Translations under genes and position numbers: made by a program | In this document: one piece after another, positions 18,749 through 26,689 of the stretch | How positions within the stretch are numbered: the stretch's first letter is position 1 | How the letters are laid out: each line of letters begins with the position of its first letter | Notes under the pieces: model-generated | The model's input: only the letters and a program-made list of their open reading frames with translations | Database searches by the model: none | What the model was told of the DNA's origin: nothing | Source of the DNA: Chromatium okenii | GTDB lineage: Bacteria; Pseudomonadota; Gammaproteobacteria; Chromatiales; Chromatiaceae | DNA length: 64,000 nt | Direction: 5' to 3' | Assembly: GCF_002958735.1 (NCBI RefSeq) | Contig: NZ_PPGH01000035.1 | Coordinates: forward strand, 62,001-126,000

Positions 18749-19152
18749 TCACATTAGACCGAGCTGCAACCGCGCTTCGTCGCTCATATGTTCTTGACTC
18801 CACGGCGGATTCCACACCAAATCCACCCGCACTGCGCCAACGCCTTCCACGCTGGCGACTGCATCGCGCACCATAATCGGCATCATGCCAGCGACCGGAC
18901 AGGCAGGCGCAGTCAAGGTCATTTCCACTGCTACATCGCCATCCGGCGCAATGTCGATGGTGTAAATCAGTCCCAGATCGTAGATATTCACTGGAATTTC
19001 AGGATCATGGACGTTGCGCAATGCGGCGATGATGGGTTCGCGCAATTCTCGGCGACCATTTGCTCTACTGCCACATCCCGATCCACTACCGCCGGTTCGC
19101 CCAGCGCCTCGTCGTGGCTGCCGAAACCGGCAAAGCGAGCGAGTCTGTTCAT
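18749..19152 (-). CDS. sufT: SUF-associated MIP18/DUF59 protein (SufT-like), one frameshift
   Basis: Small Fe-S assembly factor of the MIP18/PaaD family. The conserved domain reads PIIAALRNVHDPEIPVNIYD, LGLIYTIDIAPDG, VEMTLTAPACPVAGMMP with the conserved Cys, and VDLVWNPPWSQEHMSDEAR. The frame is open only from about 19045. Upstream, another frame from ATG 19152 (MNRLARFAGFGSHDEALGEP) runs into it with one base apparently missing near 19047. That gives about 134 residues, with an N-terminal extension of about 35 residues beyond the usual domain. It starts 11 bases after the sufD stop. Confidence 0.85.
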
Positions 19153-19163
19153 AAAAACCTCAA

Positions 19164-20488
19164 TCAATTCAGTGGCGCGGATTCCAGCCGCTGACCAACT
19201 TGCTCCGTAACATAATCGCGGAGCACCTCTTCATGCAGCCGGTGGATAATTTCGCCAGCAAATCCTAAACACAGCATTCGCCGCGCTAACGGTGCTGAAA
19301 TTCCACGCGAACGCAGATAAAACAACTTTTCCGGTCGAGCTGCCCAACTGTGTTCCGTGACTGCATTTCACATCATCAGCGTTAATTTCAAGCTGCGGTT
19401 TGGTATCAACTTCAGCACCTTCCGATAACATTAAGTTATTATTCGACATCGCTGCGTCGGATTTTTGCGCATCTTTAGCAACCAATACGCGTCCATCAAA
19501 TACTGCTCGTCCTTTGCCATATAAAATACCCTTGAAATTTTCGCGGCTATTACAATTCGGAATGGCGTGTGTCACATCTAAATGATAATCCATCAATTGC
19601 CCGTCGCCAGCGAGATATAATCCTTGCAAATCGCATTCAGCATGTTCGCCTATAAATTGCGTCACCAATTCAGTACGCGACCAGCGTGCGCCGAGACCGA
19701 TATTGACACCCAAATAACGGCTATTGGCATTGATTAAGCGATAACCCAGTAAGATGAAATGCCTTTGCGCTTTCCATTTGCAACCGTTCATGGCGAAATA
19801 CTGCATCGCGTCCCAGCGCAATTTCTATCACTGCGTTAGTGCAATAACCGCATCATCGAGACCGATATAACGTCAATTACTTGCCTGCGCTCCATCACCG
19901 AGCACAATTAAATGACGCGGTTGTGCTACTTGCGGCTGATTCATGCCAGTAGAAATATGAATCAACTCAATCGGTTGCTCTAATACCGCAGCGCGATCAA
20001 ACAACACCACACCATCATTAAAGCCAGCGGTATTGAGCGCAATAAAAGGCGAATGAATTGCGCTTTGATTAGCCGCGAGCGCACTGCGTCGGGATCATTC
20101 TCTAGCAGGGCGCACAAACTGCCGATATGCACACCCGTTGGCAAATCACCGAGCGCCGACAATTCGGGCACATAACGACCGTTAATCAATACCACGCGAC
20201 GACTGACAAGCTCTGGAATAAAAATCTTATCTAAATCATCACTTCGAGTGCGGGAATTACTGCTTTAGCTGGAGTGAAATCTTGTTCTAAAAGACTTTTT
20301 AAATTGGTATAACGCCATGCTTCTGCTTTATTCGTTGGTAATTCTAGCCCAATACATTGCTCGCGGGCAGCGCTGCGCTGCGCTTCAAGCCAGTCTAATT
20401 TAGCACTGTCGCGGGTATTCGGCGCAGTAGCTAGCCAATGTGAAAAACCGTTGAAATCATGCTGGTCATGCTGCTTGACCCTCGGCAT
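19164..20488 (-). pseudogene. sufD: Fe-S assembly scaffold subunit SufD, frameshifted
   Basis: SufD forms the SufBC2D complex that builds Fe-S clusters. N-terminal part: MPRVKQHDQHDFNGFSHWL, PTNKAEAWRYTNLKSLL. The frame breaks near 20236, then ELVSRRVVLINGRYVPELSA; more breaks follow near 20020, 19870 and 19350. The beta-helix core is intact at 19820-19380 (GKGRAVFDGRVLVAKDAQKS, NNLMLSEGAEVDTKPQLEIN, ADDVKCSHGT), and the C-terminus ends EVLRDYVTEQVGQRLESAPL at 19164. The total of about 440 residues is normal. The ATG at 20488 lies inside the 3' end of sufC. Confidence 0.9.
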
Positions 20489-21221
20489 CAATCCAGCCAT
20501 AACCCTTTTCTTCCAATTCAAGCGCCAATTCTTTACCACCGGAGCGAATAATTCGTCCCTTGGCTAATACATGCACATAATCTGGTTGAATATAATCGAG
20601 TAAGCGTTGGTAATGCGTGACCACAATCATTGAGCGTTCTGGACTGCGCAAGGCATTCACTCCATCAGCGACCACCCGCAGCGCATCAATATCTAAACCC
20701 GAATCAGTTTCATCCAAAATTGCCAATTTCGGCTCTAATAACGCCATTTGAAAAATCTCATTGCGTTTCTTTTCACCACCAGAAAAACCGGCATTCACGG
20801 CGCGTTTTAACAACGAATCATCGAGATGCAAAATCTTCAGTTTTTCTTTAATTAAACGCAGAAAAGAAACGGCATCAAGTTCTGTCTCGCCGCGTGACTT
20901 ACGAATGCTATTGAGCGCCGCTTTTAGAAAATAGGTGTTATTCACACCCGGCAATTCAACTGGATATTGAAACGCGAGAAATAAGCCTAATTGCGCCCGT
21001 TGTTCGGGTTCTAATGCCAGCAAATTCTGACCTTCAAAAGTCGCAGTGCCTGCCGTCACCGTATAGCCTTCGCGCCCGGACAATACATGTGACAATGTAC
21101 TTTTGCCCGCTCCATTCGGTCCCATAATGGCGTGAATTTCACCTGGAGCGACCGCAAAATCCAGACCTTTTAGAATCTCTTTATCTCCAACATTAGCGTG
21201 GAGACCATTAACTGCTAACAT
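20466..21221 (-). CDS. sufC: Fe-S assembly ATPase SufC
   Basis: ABC-type ATPase that drives conformational change in SufBC2D, cytoplasmic. 251 residues: Walker A MGPNGAGKSTLSHVLSG, Q-loop region FLAFQYPVELPGVNN, signature FSGGEKKRNEIFQMALLEPK, Walker B LAILDETDSGLDIDALR and the switch VVTHYQRLLDYI. The SufC-specific Asp-Glu-Thr-Asp-Ser after Walker B is present. ATG 21221 is chosen over a TTG 12 bases upstream because GGAG precedes it by 8 bases. Overlaps sufD by 23 bases; 61 bases separate it from sufB. Confidence 0.97.
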   Translation of the reverse strand: MLAVNGLHANVGDKEILKGLDFAVAPGEIHAIMGPNGAGKSTLSHVLSGREGYTVTAGTATFEGQNLLALEPEQRAQLGLFLAFQYPVELPGVNNTYFLKAALNSIRKSRGETELDAVSFLRLIKEKLKILHLDDSLLKRAVNAGFSGGEKKRNEIFQMALLEPKLAILDETDSGLDIDALRVVADGVNALRSPERSMIVVTHYQRLLDYIQPDYVHVLAKGRIIRSGGKELALELEEKGYGWIDAEGQAA

Positions 21222-21282
21222 GTTTTGCTCCAATTGAAAACGGGGCGACGGGCGAAAAAAGTTGTGTGGTTCAATACGGTAA

Positions 21283-22728
21283 TTAACCGACTGCGCCTTC
21301 TAAACTAATGCTCAGGAGCTTTTGCGCTTCTACCGCAAATTCCATCGGCAATTCATTAAAGACTTCTTTACAAAAGCCGTTGACGATCATTGATACTGCA
21401 TCCTCTTCGGTTAATCCCCGCGAGCGACAATAAAACAATTGATCGTCACTAATTTTAGATGTAGTTGCTTCGTGCTCCATATTTGCTGATGGGTGCTTGA
21501 CTTCAATGTAAGGCACAGTATTGGCGCTGCATCGATCACCAATTAACAACGAATCGCATTGGGTGTGATTACGCGCACCTTCAGCGCGTTGACCAATGCG
21601 GACTAAACCGCGATAGGTTTGCTGTCCTTCGCCAGCGGAAATGCCTTTAGAAACAATGGTAGAGCTGGTGTTTTTGCCGATATGAATCATTTTCGTTCCA
21701 GTATCTGCTTGCTGGCGTCCTTTGCTCACTGCTACCGAATAGAATTCACCAATAGAACCCTCACCGCGCAATAAACAACTGGGATATTTCCAAGTAATTG
21801 CTGAACCAGTTTCCACCTGTGTCCATGAAATCTTGGCGCGATCACCTCGGCAGTCGCTGCGTTTAGTGACGAAGTTATAAATACCACCTTTACCTTGCGC
21901 ATCACCGGGATACCAGTTTTGCACAGTAGAGTATTTAATTTCTGCATCAGTCATCACAATCAATTCAACGACGGCAGCGTGCAATTGATTTTCATCGCGT
22001 TGCGGCGCAGTGCATCCCTCCAAATATGAAACATAAGCGCCTTCTTCAGCAATAATTAAGGTGCGCTCAAATTGACCAGTATTGCGGGCATTGATGCGAA
22101 AATAGGTGCTTAATTCCATTGGGCAACGCACACCTTTTGGCACATAAACAAAGGTGCCGTCACTGAATACAGCGGCATTCAAACAGGCATAATAGTTATC
22201 CGTATGCGGCACAACAGAACCGAGATATTGTTTAACCAGATCGGGATAATCGTGCACTGCTTCGGAAATGGAGCAGAAAATAACGCCAGCTTCTGCTAAT
22301 GATTTACGAAATGTAGTTGCAACCGAAACGCTATCAAAAACTGCATCAACCGCAATTCCTGCCAGCACCTTTTGTTCTTCTAATGGAATGCCGAGTTTTT
22401 GATAGGTTTCCAATAAAATTGGATCAATCTCATCTAAACTTTTAGGCGCATCTTCGGGGCGTTTAGGTGCAGAAAAATATGAAATTGATTGAAAATCAAT
22501 TTTGGGATAATGAACCGCTGCCCATTGCGGTTCGGTCATCGTTAGCCAATGCCGATACGCTTTCAGCCGCCATTCGGTCATAAACGTAGGTTCACCTTTG
22601 CGTGCGGAAATGGCTCGCACCACGTCTTCATCCAATCCGGGTGGAAAGGTATCGGAGGCAATTTCAGTGGTAAATCCATGTTCATATTCGGATTTAACGA
22701 TGTCATCGACGGCTGGGGTTGCGGTCAT
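21283..22728 (-). CDS. sufB: Fe-S assembly scaffold subunit SufB
   Basis: Main scaffold of the SufBC2D complex, about 481 residues. Recognised by [99 protein letters not shown] and the C-terminal [20 protein letters not shown]. The ATG at 22728 is used; a longer frame to 22800 exists but falls in the leader. First gene of the sufB-C-D-T operon. No sufS, sufE/sufU or iscR-like regulator is next to it. Confidence 0.97.
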   Translation of the reverse strand: MTATPAVDDIVKSEYEHGFTTEIASDTFPPGLDEDVVRAISARKGEPTFMTEWRLKAYRHWLTMTEPQWAAVHYPKIDFQSISYFSAPKRPEDAPKSLDEIDPILLETYQKLGIPLEEQKVLAGIAVDAVFDSVSVATTFRKSLAEAGVIFCSISEAVHDYPDLVKQYLGSVVPHTDNYYACLNAAVFSDGTFVYVPKGVRCPMELSTYFRINARNTGQFERTLIIAEEGAYVSYLEGCTAPQRDENQLHAAVVELIVMTDAEIKYSTVQNWYPGDAQGKGGIYNFVTKRSDCRGDRAKISWTQVETGSAITWKYPSCLLRGEGSIGEFYSVAVSKGRQQADTGTKMIHIGKNTSSTIVSKGISAGEGQQTYRGLVRIGQRAEGARNHTQCDSLLIGDRCSANTVPYIEVKHPSANMEHEATTSKISDDQLFYCRSRGLTEEDAVSMIVNGFCKEVFNELPMEFAVEAQKLLSISLEGAVG

Positions 22729-22835
22729 CGGATTATTTAGCTCCGCTTTCTTGAGTGTATTGCTTGGTTTTAAATATACGCCCACAGTCGCTTGAATCAA
22801 GATTGAGTCTTACGCTGGGAGCATATTAGCAACGG

Positions 22836-22864
22836 ATTATATTCTGGTCGTGAAGATGGTTCAA
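22836..22864 (-). promoter_or_regulatory. sigma70-type promoter of the suf operon
   Basis: On the minus strand TTGAAC, 17 bases, then TATAAT: a near-consensus promoter about 108 bases ahead of the sufB ATG. A second, weaker pair (TTGATT, 17 bases, ATATTT) lies at 22772-22800, and an 11-base palindrome CTTGAATCAAG (22791-22801) overlaps its -35 box. That palindrome could be an operator, but no regulator can be assigned. Confidence 0.6.
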
Positions 22865-22926
22865 AACTTTGCTTGTGTGTTTTCGCACAAAAGCGGTGTT
22901 AACTTTTGAAAAGCAAAGATCGCGCC

Positions 22927-22965
22927 AAAAAAACGCCGCTGTTTCCATAAACAGAAACAGCGGCG
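22927..22965 (-). terminator. intrinsic terminator of the small lysine-rich gene
   Basis: A perfect 12-bp stem, CGCCGCTGTTTC with GAAACAGCGGCG, and an 8-base loop, followed on the minus strand by seven T. It lies about 60 bases after the stop of the 33-residue gene at 23026-23127 and ahead of the suf promoter, so it insulates the two units. Confidence 0.9.
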
Positions 22966-23025
22966 CGATGATAACAATTAAAGCGAAGCGAAAATTAAAA
23001 GCAAACGGCTGATGAAATGTCAATG

Positions 23026-23127
23026 CTACTGATTGGCTTTCTTCGCCTTCTTTTCAGCCTTCTTTTCTTTCATCGTTTTTGTCGGCGCTTTCTTCGTTTC
23101 TTTCTTTTTATCTTCACCCTTGCTCAT
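23026..23127 (-). CDS. 33-residue lysine-rich protein
   Basis: A short gene with full expression signals: AAGGAGC eight bases before the ATG and a strong intrinsic terminator downstream. The product begins MSKGEDKKKETKKAPTKTMK and continues EKKAEKKAKKANQ; over 40 percent is Lys, with no hydrophobic core, so it is probably unstructured and able to bind nucleic acid or acidic partners. From memory, short proteins of this MSKG-Lys-rich kind occur in other bacteria without a known role; I have not checked this. It could be missed by automatic annotation because of its length. Confidence 0.7.
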   Translation of the reverse strand: MSKGEDKKKETKKAPTKTMKEKKAEKKAKKANQ

Positions 23128-23277
23128 CGGAAATGCTCCTTGTGAATGCGCCGCAGCGCGGAATTGAATTACCAATGCCCGACACGATTTAACACGCTAT
23201 TTCAGTAGCGTCAAGAGCACAAGTGCTCGTCAACCTGTGATAGAGTTTAGACGCATTTTTAATGGAGAATTTCAGCA

Positions 23278-23772
23278 ATGTCTCGCTTATCTTTCACCAC
23301 GCGCTTCGGCATCTTTCTACTCGCCACCACGTTACTGACCAGCTTAACCGGTTGCCAAGTGCCGTTTCTCAAACCAGAACAACTGCCCGCGTTTGTCAGT
23401 AAATTGCCATTTATCACCAAACCAGCGCCAACACCTACAACGCTTGATACAACCTGTGCTGCCCGTTGCGACGCCATGCGTCCCCACTGCGAACAGCGCC
23501 AGCATCTGCGCGAAACCGAATGCAAACAACATTTTAAGTCCACCAGCGCCGATCATACCGCCTGCGTTACCGATCATCGCGGGCATTGCTTACAACCGGT
23601 AGCCTGTTTGGGTGCTGATCTCAGTCTTTGCAATACGCAGCATCAAGAATGTCTCAATGCCTGCCGTCACTCAACTCCAGCGCCAGCGAATAGCGTATTA
23701 CCAGTGCGTGAAGCGCCCACTGCGCCCGAACCCGCATCATCACCCATGCAGCAAGCAACTGCGGCGCATTAA
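23278..23772 (+). CDS. Cys-rich lipoprotein of unknown function
   Basis: 164 residues. A signal peptide ends in the lipobox LTGC with the lipidated Cys at residue 26. The mature part begins with a Pro/Thr linker and then has about ten Cys in a regular pattern (CAARCDAMRPHCEQR, HTACVTDHRGHCLQ, LSLCNTQHQECLNACRH), suggesting several disulfides in the periplasm or outer membrane. The tail is Pro/Ala-rich. No family recognised. GGAG lies 13 bases before the ATG. Its stop codon overlaps the stop of the convergent gene. Confidence 0.8.
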   Translation: MSRLSFTTRFGIFLLATTLLTSLTGCQVPFLKPEQLPAFVSKLPFITKPAPTPTTLDTTCAARCDAMRPHCEQRQHLRETECKQHFKSTSADHTACVTDHRGHCLQPVACLGADLSLCNTQHQECLNACRHSTPAPANSVLPVREAPTAPEPASSPMQQATAAH

Positions 23773-24935
23773 GTGGTAAATACACACAGCGGCACCATCA
23801 ATTCTGCGGCGCTTAAACCGCCGTGGACACCAATTTGTACGTAGGGTTTTTCGCTCGGCAGTCGGTCATAAATGACCCGCTGCCCACGCGGCAGTAGACA
23901 ATAATCACCAATGCGTTCCATGAAATGCGGGTGCGGTGTGCCAAAACCAAACAATCCGTTTTCCACCAGTTGCCAACTCGGAATCATTTCGACCTGCTCG
24001 CCCAGCACTTGCTGACAATACTGCTCAAATGCGCGTTCTTTTCCCGCTCGAACATAACAAAACGCTGCGCGTGGTTCGCCGCACAACGGTAGCAGTAAAC
24101 ATTCAGCAAGTTCAGGATGATCGGCCAACTCAATCCGCTCGGCAGGTGAAGTATCCAGTTGACCATGATCGGCGCAGACCAATAACAGCGTATCCGTGCC
24201 CGCTGCCGCAGCGAGAAAATTGGCAATTGCGCGTTCAATTTGCGCGAGATGTGCCACCGCCGCAGCACTATTCATGCCCTGCGCATGACCAATGCTGTCG
24301 AGCGCAGGCCAATATAAACAGAGAAACCGCTGCGTTCGCCGCAACTGCGGGCGATGCAATACTTGCAGCGTCTGTTGAAAAAGATCGGTGAGTCCGTCAT
24401 ACGCGATGACTTCAGCGCGTCCGGCATGAGCCAGACTGAAATCGGAGCGGGCGATATGTTGCGGCGAAATCATCACGCTGGGCGTGTTGATGCGATCAAA
24501 AATCGGTGTATGTCCAAATAATTGGACTGGATCAACGCCCGCCTGCCGATAAGAAATTCCGCCGTAACGTGGTTTGCCGGTCAATATCGTCATCACGCAG
24601 CCCAGTTCGCGCAGATAGGTAAACCAACCCGTGATGCCATGTTGCAGCGGCGCAGCGCCAGTGAGATAAGTCGTGATTGCCGAAGCAGTGGTTGACGGAA
24701 ATACTGAGGTGAGCGTGGTGCGTTGGGCACGATGCAACATGCCGTGTGGTGCGTGATGCGCCAGCCAATGTGCACCTAAACCATCAATTACCAGCAAAAT
24801 CAGGTTTTTGGCATGAGCAAGCGTATCAACAGGCACTGCGTTCAATGTCGGCACATCAGAATAACCACCTCGTGCATGAATAATGCTGTGCATGAGATTA
24901 ACGATGCTGCCGCCGTGATAATCAGGAATGTTCAT
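23769..24935 (-). CDS. alkaline phosphatase-superfamily phosphodiesterase (type I PDE/nucleotide pyrophosphatase-like)
   Basis: 388 residues, no signal peptide. Core of the alkaline phosphatase fold: NLILLVIDGLGAHWL with the first metal-binding Asp, nucleophile region TSVFPSTTASAITTYLTGAA, IGHAQGMNS, VCADHGQLDTS (Asp-His metal pair) and the C-terminal VGVHGG-like segment QIGVHGGLSAAELMVPL (last metal His). Members hydrolyse phosphodiesters, phosphonates or nucleotides. The substrate cannot be named here. It is divergent from pilG with a 198-base gap that shows no convincing further gene. Confidence 0.85.
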   Translation of the reverse strand: MNIPDYHGGSIVNLMHSIIHARGGYSDVPTLNAVPVDTLAHAKNLILLVIDGLGAHWLAHHAPHGMLHRAQRTTLTSVFPSTTASAITTYLTGAAPLQHGITGWFTYLRELGCVMTILTGKPRYGGISYRQAGVDPVQLFGHTPIFDRINTPSVMISPQHIARSDFSLAHAGRAEVIAYDGLTDLFQQTLQVLHRPQLRRTQRFLCLYWPALDSIGHAQGMNSAAAVAHLAQIERAIANFLAAAAGTDTLLLVCADHGQLDTSPAERIELADHPELAECLLLPLCGEPRAAFCYVRAGKERAFEQYCQQVLGEQVEMIPSWQLVENGLFGFGTPHPHFMERIGDYCLLPRGQRVIYDRLPSEKPYVQIGVHGGLSAAELMVPLCVFTT

Positions 24936-25133
24936 TTTATGCGCGAAGTCATTGATTGCATTAAAGCGCGGCAGTTCATTGCAGATACTGCGGCGCGGCG
25001 GCAGAGGAATAATTTAGCGAACATCGACGCTTCTCGGCGAGCGTGGTACAAATCTGCGTTATGTATCGCCGGTTGACCACCTGTTTGTGCATGGGCGCAG
25101 GTGAGACGGCACAGCTTTAAGTGGCGGTTTATC

Positions 25134-25544
25134 ATGGAGACGCTTGACTTGCGCGGGGTTAGAATTTTAGTCATCGACGACAGTAAAACCATTCGCCGCA
25201 CTGCGGAAAATCTGCTGCTGAAAGCTGGCTGCGAAGTCTGTGTGGCAGAAGACGGTTTTGAGGCACTTGGCAAAATTGTGACCTTTAAACCTGAATTAGT
25301 GTTTGTGGACATTATGATGCCGCGTTTGGATGGCTACCAAACCTGTGCCCTGATTAAAAGCAACCCGGCGCTGCGCCACACGCCAGTGGTGATGCTGTCC
25401 AGCAAAGATGGTTTATTTGATCGCGCTAAAGGACGGCTGGTCGGCGCACAGCATTATTTATCTAAACCCTTCACGGGCGAGGAATTATTGCAGGCGGTGC
25501 AAGGCAATCGTCTCACCGCTGCGCCAGACTCGTCACTGTCCTAA
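25134..25544 (+). CDS. pilG: twitching-motility response regulator PilG
   Basis: 136-residue single-domain CheY-like receiver. ILVIDDSKTIRRTAENLLLK carries the acidic pocket, FVDIMMPRLDGYQTC the phosphorylated Asp, and LSSKDGLFDRAKGRLVGAQH and YLSKPFTGEELL the Ser and Lys. This sequence type, and its place before PilH, PilI and PilJ, identify PilG, which takes phosphate from ChpA to promote type IV pilus extension and, in Pseudomonas, cyclic AMP signalling. The ATG at 25134 is chosen since METLDLRGVRILVIDD matches the usual N-terminus. Confidence 0.92.
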   Translation: METLDLRGVRILVIDDSKTIRRTAENLLLKAGCEVCVAEDGFEALGKIVTFKPELVFVDIMMPRLDGYQTCALIKSNPALRHTPVVMLSSKDGLFDRAKGRLVGAQHYLSKPFTGEELLQAVQGNRLTAAPDSSLS

Positions 25545-25608
25545 GCAGCGTTCCACTTTTTGCTCAGGATGCTTCGGGATCATTCGTTGACAGGCTCGAA
25601 CACAACAC

Positions 25609-26034
25609 ATGAAACATTTATTTCAAAACGCGAACGTTTCCGATCAAGACGCAAATATCGCCAACGCATCAAAAACAGTGCTGATCGTTGATGACTCGCC
25701 AACGGAAACCCGCATCTTAGCGACGTTTCTCACTAAAGCTGGCTACCAAGTTGAAGTCGCCATGAACGGCGAAGAAGGTGTTGCGGCAGCGCGACGCCTG
25801 CATCCCAATCTCATCCTGATGGATGTCATCATGCCGATTCTCAACGGTTTTCAAGCCACGCGAATGCTGCGTAGTGATGCCAGCACCGCGGAGATTCCGA
25901 TCATCATGGTCACGACCAAAGACATGCAGACCGACCGCACTTGGGGCTTGCGTCAAGGCGCCAACGATTATCTAGTGAAGCCCGTTGATCGCCAATTGCT
26001 GTTAGAGCGGATTCGTCTGCTGCTGGGCGGTTGA
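25609..26034 (+). CDS. pilH: twitching-motility response regulator PilH
   Basis: 141-residue CheY-like receiver. KTVLIVDDSPTETRILATFL, LILMDVIMPILNGFQATRML (phospho-Asp), IMVTTKDMQTDRTWGLRQGA and YLVKPVDRQLLLERI. PilH tunes pilus retraction and acts as phosphate sink for ChpA in the Pseudomonas model. It has a 20-residue N-terminal extension before the receiver. It is followed 5 bases later by pilI, so translation is likely continuous across the operon. Confidence 0.92.
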   Translation: MKHLFQNANVSDQDANIANASKTVLIVDDSPTETRILATFLTKAGYQVEVAMNGEEGVAAARRLHPNLILMDVIMPILNGFQATRMLRSDASTAEIPIIMVTTKDMQTDRTWGLRQGANDYLVKPVDRQLLLERIRLLLGG

Positions 26035-26039
26035 TCACC

Positions 26040-26639
26040 ATGGCTCGCAGTGATCGCATTCGCACCGATCTCCATGTATTGATTCGTAATCTTGATGAGC
26101 GTTGTCGCACCAGCATTGCCGCTGCGCCCGATCCCAGCAAACCGCCAACACAATGGACTGCCGTCCTATTTTTGGTGCGAACGCAACACTTTTTAACACC
26201 TCTCGAGCAGGTTTCTGAGGTGTTAGAAATGCCGCGTGACATCACCCGCGTTCCCGGAACCAAACCTTGGCTCGTCGGCGTTGCGAATAATCGCGGCGTC
26301 TTACTGCCGATTTTTCATCTCGCCACCTTCATGGAACAAACGCGGCAACAACCGTCGTCTCCTCATACAGAATTCAATCACGAGCGCCGCCGCGAAGGGC
26401 GCAGCCGCGAGCGCGTTTTAGTGATTCGGCAAGATGAATTGCCCTGCGGTCTCATTGTTTCTGAAGCAATTGGAATGCGGTCAATTCAATTTAATACCCG
26501 CACAACCGTCGTACCAGATGGTTTTGGGGCGTGCCAACCTTATATTGACGCGTCATTTCTATTCGATGGCGCACCAGTGCCAGTGATTCGGCTGGCGCGG
26601 TTAATTACTGATCCGCTATTTCAAGCGGCAAACGGATAA
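26040..26639 (+). CDS. pilI: CheW-like adaptor PilI
   Basis: 199 residues; links the receptor PilJ to the kinase ChpA. A CheW domain fills about residues 35-195: VLFLVRTQHFLTPLEQVSEV, VPGTKPWLVGVANNRGVLLP, VLVIRQDELPCGLIVSEAIG. The central loop has an unusual Arg-rich stretch (HERRREGRSRERV). ATG 26040 lies just after the pilH stop. The domain structure and gene order make the assignment firm. Confidence 0.9.
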   Translation: MARSDRIRTDLHVLIRNLDERCRTSIAAAPDPSKPPTQWTAVLFLVRTQHFLTPLEQVSEVLEMPRDITRVPGTKPWLVGVANNRGVLLPIFHLATFMEQTRQQPSSPHTEFNHERRREGRSRERVLVIRQDELPCGLIVSEAIGMRSIQFNTRTTVVPDGFGACQPYIDASFLFDGAPVPVIRLARLITDPLFQAANG

Positions 26640-26689
26640 TGGTTTAAATTGGAAACTCTAATCAGGATGGTTTCTCGTGGAGAGTGCGA

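Noticed and set aside
24941..25076. 46-codon plus-strand frame (starts MREVIDCIKARQF) between the hydrolase and pilG
   Set aside because: No ribosome-binding site of note, no recognised family and Arg-rich chance-like composition; coding not supported.
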